From contig CABIZZ010000001.1 in NCBI GenBank assembly GCA_902363395.1, positions 682,001 through 746,000 on the forward strand: a stretch of DNA of 64,000 nucleotides, written 5' to 3'. Below the pieces are notes generated by a model. The model worked only from the letters and a program-made list of their open reading frames with translations. It did not search any database and was not told the DNA's origin. The position numbers and the translations under genes were made by a program. Position 1 is the first letter of the stretch; each line of letters starts with the position of its first letter. This document shows positions 55,375-64,000 of this stretch, one piece after another. Source of the DNA: Streptococcaceae bacterium. Lineage in GTDB: Bacteria; Bacillota; Bacilli; Lactobacillales; Streptococcaceae.

Positions 55375-55938
55375 ATGGATTATCATGATTTTATATGGGA
55401 TCTTGGTGGGACTTTATTGGACAATTATGAGACCTCTACAAAAGCTTTTGTAGCGACCTTACAGTATTTCCAAAGGGAGGCTGATCATGATTCCGTTTAT
55501 GCAGCTTTAAAGGTTTCCACGGATTATGCTGTTCAGCAGTTTGCTTCAGACCTTCCAGACTTTTTGGGAGAGTATAAACAGCGAGAGAAAGAAGCTCTTG
55601 AAATCCCCTGCTTATTCGAGGGGACTGAGGAGTTATTGCATCGTCTGACAGCAGTCGGAGCCCGTCATTTTTTGGTTTCTCACCGTGACCATCATGTAGA
55701 GACCATCTTAGAAAAAACAGGGATTCGTCATTACTTTACAGAAGTTGTGACAGCTGATGATGGTTTTCCACGTAAACCAGATCCTACGTCCATGTTGTAT
55801 CTAAAAGACAAGTATGCGGTTGAGTCTGGCTTGGTGATTGGAGATCGCCCGATCGATATCGAAGCTGGTCAGAGAGCTGGCATGGCGACCTATTTGTTCG
55901 ACTCAATGGATCAATTAAGTGCCTATATTTTTAATTAG
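55375..55938 (+). CDS. HAD-superfamily subfamily IA protein with DxGGT motif
   Basis: The 187-residue HAD-IA-type protein sits directly upstream of gyrB. Motif I reads IWDLGGTLLD: the nucleophilic Asp is kept, but the Asp two residues later, the usual acid/base, is glycine. Motif II is FLVSHRDHH, motif III PRKPDPTSMLY, and motif IV VIGDRPIDIEAGQ with both acids. As I recall it, the pneumococcal gene at the same place has the same glycine, so this is a family trait rather than a mutation. Catalysis by normal phosphate hydrolysis is therefore uncertain. The start is set by the promoter; no ribosome-binding site precedes it. gyrB follows after 12 bases. Confidence 0.85.
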   Translation: MDYHDFIWDLGGTLLDNYETSTKAFVATLQYFQREADHDSVYAALKVSTDYAVQQFASDLPDFLGEYKQREKEALEIPCLFEGTEELLHRLTAVGARHFLVSHRDHHVETILEKTGIRHYFTEVVTADDGFPRKPDPTSMLYLKDKYAVESGLVIGDRPIDIEAGQRAGMATYLFDSMDQLSAYIFN

Positions 55939-57900
<1,962 letters not shown>

Positions 57901-57935
57901 AATTCTGCGATATTTGCCAATTATTCGAATATTTA

Positions 57936-57944
57936 TGATATAAT
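57936..57944 (+). promoter_or_regulatory. Promoter of ezrA
   Basis: TGATATAAT is an extended -10, about 42 bases before the ezrA ATG; GAAGGAG is the ribosome-binding site. Confidence 0.65.
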
Positions 57945-57986
57945 AACTACGATTACTTTCAAGTAATTTAATGAAGGAGTTTTTAT

Positions 57987-59711
57987 ATGTCTCGTGGACT
58001 AATTATTCTCATCATTGTCATTGGGGTCCTTTTGGTTTTAGGATATGTAGTGGCAGTCTTATTGAGAAAGCGTAATGAAGCCTTACTGGCATCTCTGGAA
58101 GAACGAAAAGAAGAGTTGTATAACCTTCCGGTAAATGATGAAGTAGAGGCTGTGAAGAATATGCATTTGATTGGTCAAAGTCAAGTTGCATTTCGTGAAT
58201 GGAATCAAAAATGGGTGGACCTATCCCTCAATTCTTTTGCTGATATCGAGAACAACCTCTTTGAAGCAGAAGGCTACAACAATTCTTTCCGCTTTTTAAA
58301 AGCAAAGCAAGCGATTGGAAATATTGAGAGTCAGGTTCAATTGATTGATGAAGATATCAAGGCCATCCGTCAAGCTTTATCTGAATTAAAAGAAAAAGAA
58401 GAAATGAATAGCGGTCGGGTTGTTCATGCCTTGGATATGTTTGAAAACTTGCAAAAACAAGTAGCTTCTGATCCAGATGCATATGGCCCAGCGCTTCCCG
58501 AAATTGAGAAGCAAGCTGAAAATATTCAAGTAGAGTTTTCAAAATTTGTAACCTTGAATTCATCAGGTGACCCTGTTGAAGCTGCTGAAATTTTGGATAC
58601 AGCTGAAAATCACATTGTAGCCTTGACGCATATTGTTGAAAAAGTTCCTGCAATTGTGAAAGATGTACAGACTACTCTACCTGATCAATTGGAAGATTTG
58701 GAAGCTGGTCATCGTAAACTTTTGGAGTCTGGTTATCATTTTACAGAGACCGATTTGGAAGCACGTTTCCAACAATTGCATGCAGCTTTGAAAGCCAACC
58801 TACAAAATGTTGCTGCTCTTGAATTAGATAATGCGCTCTATGAAAATGAGCAGATTCAAGAAGAAATCAACGCCTTGTATGATATTTTCACTCGTGAAAT
58901 TGAATCACACAAAGTTGTTGAAAAATTGGTCAAAGCCTTACCAGGTTACCTTGCCCATGCGAAGGAAAATAACAAGAGTTTAGCAGAAGAAGTTGAACGT
59001 CTCAGCAAAACATTTGAAAGCAAAGAACTCAAGGAAAATCATTTGAAAGAGTTAGAAGCTGAATTAACAGCTCAAGAGCTCGTTGTAGAAGATGCCTTGA
59101 AGGATACATCTGAAACTCAAAAAGCCTACTCTATCCTTCAAGAAGAGTTAGAAGCGATTGAAGAACGTTTGAAAGAGATTGAAGATGATCAAATTGCTTT
59201 GAGCGAAACCTTGTCTAAGATTGAGAAAGACGACACAAATGCTCGTCAAAAGGTAAATATCTACGCCAACCGTTTACATGCCATTAAGCGTTACATGGAT
59301 AAGCGGAACTTACCTGGAATTCCTCAATCCTTCCTTACTATCTTCTTCACTGCAAGTGATAACACAGAAGCTCTCTTGGCTGAGTTAGAAGGTCGTCGTG
59401 TCAATATTGAAAACGCCAACCGTCTCCTGGATATTTTGACCAACGATATGACAGAGTTAGAGGAAGAAACCTACAAATTAGTACAATATGCTACTCTAAC
59501 AGAGCAGTTGCTTCAATACTCAAATCGCTATCGTTCATTCGACGATCATGTCCAAGCAGCGTTTGATGAAGCCTTGTACATCTTTGAAAAAGAGTATGAC
59601 TATCCTGCTTCATTCAAAGTCATTTCAGAAGCATTGGAAACAGTAGAACCAGGAGTAACAGAGCGATTTGTTACCTCATTTGAAAAAACAAGAGAATCCA
59701 TCCGATTCTAA
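57987..59711 (+). CDS. ezrA: Septation ring formation regulator EzrA
   Basis: EzrA is a membrane-anchored regulator of FtsZ ring assembly and a scaffold linking division with wall synthesis. The 574-residue protein has one N-terminal membrane helix (residues 4-24, GLIILIIVIGVLLVLGYVVA) and a long series of spectrin-like coiled-coil repeats covering the rest. A conserved C-terminal patch includes KRNLPGIPQSFL (near residue 435). Length and order (gyrB-ezrA) are typical for streptococci. Confidence 0.96.
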   Translation: MSRGLIILIIVIGVLLVLGYVVAVLLRKRNEALLASLEERKEELYNLPVNDEVEAVKNMHLIGQSQVAFREWNQKWVDLSLNSFADIENNLFEAEGYNNSFRFLKAKQAIGNIESQVQLIDEDIKAIRQALSELKEKEEMNSGRVVHALDMFENLQKQVASDPDAYGPALPEIEKQAENIQVEFSKFVTLNSSGDPVEAAEILDTAENHIVALTHIVEKVPAIVKDVQTTLPDQLEDLEAGHRKLLESGYHFTETDLEARFQQLHAALKANLQNVAALELDNALYENEQIQEEINALYDIFTREIESHKVVEKLVKALPGYLAHAKENNKSLAEEVERLSKTFESKELKENHLKELEAELTAQELVVEDALKDTSETQKAYSILQEELEAIEERLKEIEDDQIALSETLSKIEKDDTNARQKVNIYANRLHAIKRYMDKRNLPGIPQSFLTIFFTASDNTEALLAELEGRRVNIENANRLLDILTNDMTELEEETYKLVQYATLTEQLLQYSNRYRSFDDHVQAAFDEALYIFEKEYDYPASFKVISEALETVEPGVTERFVTSFEKTRESIRF

Positions 59712-59713
59712 TC

Positions 59714-59749
59714 CAAAACATCCAGGAGAAAATTCCTGGATGTTTTTTT
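59714..59749 (+). terminator. Terminator of ezrA
   Basis: AACATCCAGGA and TCCTGGATGTT pair (59717-59727 with 59734-59744), followed by a T-run. Confidence 0.88.
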
Positions 59750-59806
59750 ATGGAGATGAAGGTGTGAGGAGAAATAGAAACATAGAAAAAAATAGGAGAT
59801 GAATCC

Positions 59807-60925
59807 ATGAAAGTTTTAATTGCTCCAGATTCATTCAAAGAAAGCTTATCTGCGAAAGAAGTAGCGGAAATTATTGCAGAAGGCTTGCGTCAGTCTCTCC
59901 TCGATGTAGAACCGGTCACCTGTCCTGTTGGAGATGGTGGGGAAGGGACAGTGGATGCCATCAGCTACTCATTGGGATTGAAGGAAACTTTTACCCTTGT
60001 CACAGGTCCATTTGGGAAGCCGGTAGAAATGCGGTATATGGAGAAGGATTCTCTGGCTCTCTTTGAAGTAGCCGACTTGATCGGTTTAGGAAAAATTCCA
60101 ATTGATCAACGCCGTCCACTAGACCTAGAAACCCGAGGAATTGGTGAACTGATTTGTAATTTAATCAAACAGGGGAAAAAGGAGATTTATATCGGTGTTG
60201 GAGGAACCGCGACCAATGATGGGGGCCTGGGACTTGCTTCAGGTCTAGGTTACCAATTCTATGATCGAGAAGGAAGAGAATTAAAGGCCTGTGGACAAAG
60301 TCTTTTAGAATGGGATTCCATCCGTAAAGAGGAAGCGTTCAAAATCCCAGACAATGTCCAGATACAGGTCTTAGCAGATGTTTCCAATCCCTTATGTGGA
60401 CTAGATGGTGCGACCTATATTTTTGGAAAACAAAAGGGGCTCAGTCCCAATATGTTTGAGCAAGTGGATCAAGCTATTTACAGCTTTTACGACAAGCACT
60501 GTCCAAGTATTTTGAATCAAGCAGGGATGGGAGCTGGTGGAGGTCTTGCTGCGGGTCTTTGTGCCTTCGCGCAAGCGAGATTGGTATCAGGTATCGATAG
60601 CTGTTTAGATCTGATCGACTTTGACTCCAAAGTAGCCAACGCAGACTTGGTCATTGTCGGAGAAGGACGACTGGACCATCAGAGTCTATCCGGGAAAGCT
60701 CCGATAGGGGTTGCGAGACGAACGCCAAAGGGGATCCCAGTAATAGCCATTTGTGGCAGTCTTGCAGACGATTTACCAAATCTCCCATTTGAAAATATAG
60801 TCGTTGCTTTTTCCAGTATGAAACATCCCGATAGTTTAGAGCAACTTCTAAAGGATGCGAGGGAAAATCTTCTCTTTACAGCTAGAAATATCGGAAATCT
60901 ATTAAGCATAGAAAAAAGCGGTTAA
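59807..60925 (+). CDS. Glycerate kinase (GckA/GlxK type)
   Basis: The 372-residue glycerate kinase (type 1 family) phosphorylates glycerate with ATP. The N-terminus [34 protein letters not shown] (near residue 42), [20 protein letters not shown] (near residue 125), [13 protein letters not shown] and [22 protein letters not shown] (near residue 284) are all present. Whether the product is 2- or 3-phosphoglycerate is not clear from sequence. Ribosome-binding site TAGGAGATG is good. The last codons and stop lie inside the palindrome AGCGGTTAAACCGCT, which is repeated on the far side of element A3. Confidence 0.92.
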   Translation: MKVLIAPDSFKESLSAKEVAEIIAEGLRQSLLDVEPVTCPVGDGGEGTVDAISYSLGLKETFTLVTGPFGKPVEMRYMEKDSLALFEVADLIGLGKIPIDQRRPLDLETRGIGELICNLIKQGKKEIYIGVGGTATNDGGLGLASGLGYQFYDREGRELKACGQSLLEWDSIRKEEAFKIPDNVQIQVLADVSNPLCGLDGATYIFGKQKGLSPNMFEQVDQAIYSFYDKHCPSILNQAGMGAGGGLAAGLCAFAQARLVSGIDSCLDLIDFDSKVANADLVIVGEGRLDHQSLSGKAPIGVARRTPKGIPVIAICGSLADDLPNLPFENIVVAFSSMKHPDSLEQLLKDARENLLFTARNIGNLLSIEKSG

Positions 60926-60931
60926 ACCGCT
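60916..60931. repeat. Left 16-bp flanking repeat of element A3, containing the glycerate kinase stop
   Basis: AAGCGGTTAAACCGCT here recurs exactly at 61232-61247. It is a palindrome and carries the TAA stop (60923-60925) of the glycerate kinase gene. Confidence 0.85.
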
Positions 60932-61231
60932 TCAAATTGAAGATAAAGTCTTCAGAAAAACTTTCCTTAGGTGAGTACGGACGTCAGCGAACTTTTTCAA
61001 AGTTCCATGACTAATTATTGAGCCTCTTCGCTCTTTAATTTCTGGGCTCAGGCTAAAACAGTTCCCCAAACTGTTTTACTCTCAATAATTCCGAATGCCT
61101 GGAACAATTATGTTTCAGGCATTTTTCTCACAGCGGAAAGTTTTTGATCTTCGTAAATAACTAAAAATTAAAAGTCATTTCTGATAATTATCTAACTGTT
61201 TTATGTAAAACAATAGCTTGTCTACATACTC
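60932..61231 (+). repeat. Element A, copy 3 (middle form, 300 bp)
   Basis: Copy 3 runs from TCAAATTGAAGATAAAG to TCTACATACTC. It has the shared blocks GAAGATAAAGTCTTC, AACTTTCCTTAGGTGAG, ACGGACGTCAGCG, GAACTTT/AAAGTTC and CCATGACTAATTA. Next come the module with AAAACAGTT/AACTGTTTT enclosed by ATTATTGAG/CTCAATAAT, and AATGCCTG/CAGGCATT with TTTTT after it. GGAAAGTTTTT then pairs perfectly with the early AAAAACTTTCC (11 bp). The AT-rich tail ends with GTTTTATGTAAAACAATAG, nearly as in copy 2. It lies between the convergent glycerate kinase and YueI-like genes. I see no coding capacity. Confidence 0.85.
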
Positions 61232-61254
61232 AAGCGGTTAAACCGCTATTTTTC
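61232..61254. terminator. Terminator palindrome at the right edge of element A3
   Basis: AGCGGTT and AACCGCT form a 7-bp stem followed by ATTTTTC. It is probably the original terminator of the glycerate kinase gene and now stands 300 bases away from it. Confidence 0.7.
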
Positions 61255-61298
61255 ATCTAATATTTAATACTAATAAAATGTCTAAGGGACAGCTTTGA

Positions 61299-61742
61299 TT
61301 AACCAAACCATTTCTTCCAAAGAGAAGGTTTGGTCGGTTTCTTTTCTTCCTCCCAGAGATCCGCAAAAGCAGATCGGAGGTCCTTGTCAGTAGTGGTCAC
61401 TGGTGCATCTGTATGAATCACGAGCCCAAAAGGAGAGGAGTCGTGTTCCTCCGAAACAATTGTAGCCTGGCAACCGAATTCTTTTGCTTGTTTTAGATAG
61501 CTCAACTGAACGCTAGAATCAACATTTGGAGAGATCTTTACAAAGAGTGGGTTAGCTTGTTCATTCAAGCTTTTCAGCACCTTCAAAAAGCCCTTCTGAA
61601 GCTGAGGACTATTGCTTGTTTTTAAATCGGCATATCCTAGAACGCGCTCTTCAAATGTACCTAGAAAGCGACGTTGTTCATCAGGATTTAATTTTAGGCC
61701 ACCGTTAGCCTTTTCCATAATTTCTTTAGATAGATCAGTCAT
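61299..61742 (-). CDS. YueI/DUF1694 family protein
   Basis: The 147-residue cytosolic protein matches the YueI (DUF1694) family. Seen are the N-terminal LSKEIMEKANGGLKLNPDEQRRFLGTFEERVLGYAD pattern (described by its limits, residues 4-39), LFVKISPNVDSSVQLSYLKQA, FGCQATIVSEEH and LGLVIHTDAPV-like strands. The function is unknown. -10 TGATATACT ends six bases before the ATG without a Shine-Dalgarno sequence, so the mRNA is probably leaderless. It is convergent with glycerate kinase across element A3 and divergent from eno. Confidence 0.8.
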   Translation of the reverse strand: MTDLSKEIMEKANGGLKLNPDEQRRFLGTFEERVLGYADLKTSNSPQLQKGFLKVLKSLNEQANPLFVKISPNVDSSVQLSYLKQAKEFGCQATIVSEEHDSSPFGLVIHTDAPVTTTDKDLRSAFADLWEEEKKPTKPSLWKKWFG

Positions 61743-61748
61743 AAGAAT

Positions 61749-61757
61749 AGTATATCA
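61749..61757 (-). promoter_or_regulatory. Promoter of the YueI-like gene, leaderless arrangement
   Basis: On the minus strand the sequence reads TGATATACT, ending six bases (ATTCTT) before the ATG at 61742. Confidence 0.65.
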
Positions 61758-61861
61758 TACTTTAGGTTGAAAATGCCAAACGAATAAAGGCTGATCCAAA
61801 CAAAAAGAAAGCGATTTCTTGATAAAGTTAAGGAAAATCTGCACAAAGATAACGTTTTTTC

Positions 61862-61890
61862 TTGAAAAACGCGTATTTTTAAGGTATCAT
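61862..61890 (+). promoter_or_regulatory. Promoter of eno
   Basis: TTGAAA (61862-61867) and TATCAT (61885-61890) are 17 bases apart; the ribosome-binding site AAGGAG lies about ten bases before the ATG. Confidence 0.7.
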
Positions 61891-61926
61891 AGAGGTGTAA
61901 AAAATTTAACTCAATAAGGAGAGTAA

Positions 61927-63234
<1,308 letters not shown>

Positions 63235-63251
63235 TCTAGTTAACTAGATAC

Positions 63252-63286
63252 AAAAGATCCTTGAGTTTTCTCAAGGATCTTTTTTG
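63252..63286 (+). terminator. Terminator of eno
   Basis: AAAAGATCCTTGAG and CTCAAGGATCTTTT pair around TTTT, followed by more T residues. Confidence 0.9.
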
Positions 63287-63298
63287 TTATCGAGCCAA

Positions 63299-63330
63299 AC
63301 AAAAAATCCTCAACTAGATAGTTGAGGAAT
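63299..63330 (-). terminator. Terminator of the 61-aa gene
   Basis: On the minus strand CCTCAAC and GTTGAGG pair around TATCTA, followed by ATTTTTT. Confidence 0.75.
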
Positions 63331-63337
63331 CGTTTTA

Positions 63338-63523
63338 TTAGAACAAGCCTTTGATTTTATCAACAGCACCGCTGACGAGATCATTTCCAGCAACAAGAGC
63401 TTTCGCTTGTTCTAAGTAGTCACCAAGGTTATCCTTGTTGTCATCGATAAATTTTTTAGCAGCATCGAAATCTTTCTTTTCGATCATTTCTTTGACTTGG
63501 TTAAACAAATCCATTGGGTTCAT
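63338..63523 (-). CDS. Small helical hypothetical protein, 61 aa
   Basis: I do not recognise the family. The product (starts MNPMDLFNQVKEMIEKKDF, ends SGAVDKIKGLF) is predicted to be all helical, with three amphipathic segments rich in Lys/Asp/Glu and no cysteine, signal or membrane helix. A good ribosome-binding site (TAGGAGAAAA) and its own hairpin terminator support a real, monocistronic gene. The upstream 76-base gap to the lactonase gene is AT-rich and could hold its promoter. A small soluble helical bundle, possibly a stress or partner protein, is a guess only. Confidence 0.75.
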   Translation of the reverse strand: MNPMDLFNQVKEMIEKKDFDAAKKFIDDNKDNLGDYLEQAKALVAGNDLVSGAVDKIKGLF

Positions 63524-63599
63524 GAGTTTTCTCCTATAAACTATTTATTAATATCACTATTTAATCATTTTTCAACCAAACTAGCAAGCGTTTTGATTC

Positions 63600-64000
63600 T
63601 TAGTTGAAAAGGACGCAAACCGCCTCTGGTACGTAGAAATCATGGCTCAATTCAGTCAATCTACCACTTGTCTTGTCGCGTTTAAAAACAGTAGCATTGT
63701 CTGAATCTTGATGAACTGCAATGAGGTATTCTTGATCAGGACTAAGAATGAAATCACGCGGATTGAGACCATTGGTTGGAACGATTTCAAGAAGCACTAG
63801 GCTACCATCTGCCAAGATTTCATAGACTGCAATGGAATTATGGGCCCGATTAGAGGCATAGAGGAATTTCCCATCCTCGGAAAGGCGAATAGCAGCAGCC
63901 CATTTTTGACCTTCATAATCTTCTGGTAGGGTGGAGATGGTTTGGAAATGTTCAAAGTAGCCAAGTCCATCATAGAAAAGGACATCGATGGTGGCCTTTA
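63600..64000 (-). CDS. Lactonase family beta-propeller protein, probable 6-phosphogluconolactonase (5' end outside window)
   Basis: Only the C-terminal 132 or so residues lie in the window; the frame is open to the right edge. Repeating propeller-blade motifs are visible: AAIRLSEDGKFLYASNRAHNSIAVYEI (described by its limits, residues about 45-71 of the fragment) and RDFILSPDQEYLIAVHQDSDNATVF. This pattern is typical of the YkgB/Pgl-type lactonase family. If it is 6-phosphogluconolactonase it hydrolyses the product of Zwf; other lactonase or propeller functions remain possible. A shifted frame at 63797-63985 is a shadow, not a frameshift. Confidence 0.85.
   Translation of the reverse strand, partial: KATIDVLFYDGLGYFEHFQTISTLPEDYEGQKWAAAIRLSEDGKFLYASNRAHNSIAVYEILADGSLVLLEIVPTNGLNPRDFILSPDQEYLIAVHQDSDNATVFKRDKTSGRLTELSHDFYVPEAVCVLFN

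Noticed and set aside
63797..63985. Apparent frameshift in the lactonase-like gene at the right edge
   Set aside because: One frame is open from 64000 to the stop at 63600 and reads as propeller blades throughout; the second frame is only a shadow.

Overview
The window is a stretch of low-GC Gram-positive chromosome from a Streptococcus, most likely of the mitis/sanguinis group (S. parasanguinis-like). I infer this from gene content and order: smc-HAD-HAD-ftsY-zwf, hprK-lgt, gor next to a MacAB-like exporter, ftsW-ppc-tuf, HD-HAD-murM-murN, prfB-ftsE-ftsX, and dinG-rodA-DJ1-HAD-gyrB-ezrA. No species-specific marker was checked. Almost all of it is core genome. There is no prophage, transposase, CRISPR array, tRNA or rRNA gene.

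Layout. 1-6.1 kb: 3' part of smc, two Cof-type HAD phosphatases and ftsY as one tightly overlapping operon, converging on zwf. 7.8-9.65 kb: a minus-strand operon of a 48-residue protein, an ArsP_1-type permease and a TIGR03943 partner. 9.7-12.7 kb: tex, a SprT-like protein and a PspC protein. 13-15.6 kb: hprK-lgt-DUF948-YtxH. 16-19.5 kb: two U32-family proteins (TrhP1/TrhP2 type) and small conserved proteins. 19.8-25.5 kb: a cyclase-fold hydrolase, glutathione reductase and a three-gene MacAB-like exporter. 25.7-36.5 kb: lysS, three minus-strand genes (phosphatase, EbsC, GH25 hydrolase), ftsW, ppc, tuf, tpiA. 36.5-41 kb: a minus-strand operon (HD hydrolase, HAD, murM, murN). 41-46 kb: DUF1934, a P-type cation ATPase behind a yybP-ykoY (Mn2+) riboswitch, an aquaporin and a metallophosphoesterase. 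46.3-49.7 kb: prfB with its programmed +1 frameshift, ftsE, ftsX, an MBL hydrolase. 49.9-60.9 kb: dinG, a YeiH-type protein, rodA, a DJ-1 protein, a HAD protein, gyrB, ezrA, glycerate kinase. 61.3-64 kb: a YueI-like protein, eno, a 61-residue protein and the 3' end of a lactonase.

The main theme is envelope growth and division: FtsW, RodA, EzrA, FtsE/FtsX, MurM/MurN, Lgt and a GH25 hydrolase. Around it lie chromosome and protein-export factors (SMC, GyrB, FtsY) and central metabolism (Zwf, Ppc, TpiA, Eno, HprK).

The least explained material is non-coding. (1) Three copies (about 260-360 bp) of a highly structured repeat, here 'element A', lie between convergent genes at 15670-15928, 27236-27598 and 60932-61231. 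Each is inserted in a Rho-independent terminator, and part or all of the terminator palindrome is duplicated on both sides (17, 12 and 16 bp). The three copies show compensatory changes in several helices. This looks like a terminator-targeting, possibly transcribed, non-autonomous mobile element. (2) Two roughly 96% identical inverted copies of a 175-bp three-hairpin repeat ('element B') lie at 12696-12870 and 19520-19695. (3) At least seven, perhaps eight, genes have an extended -10 promoter ending 6-10 bases before the start codon with no Shine-Dalgarno sequence, so they probably make leaderless mRNAs.
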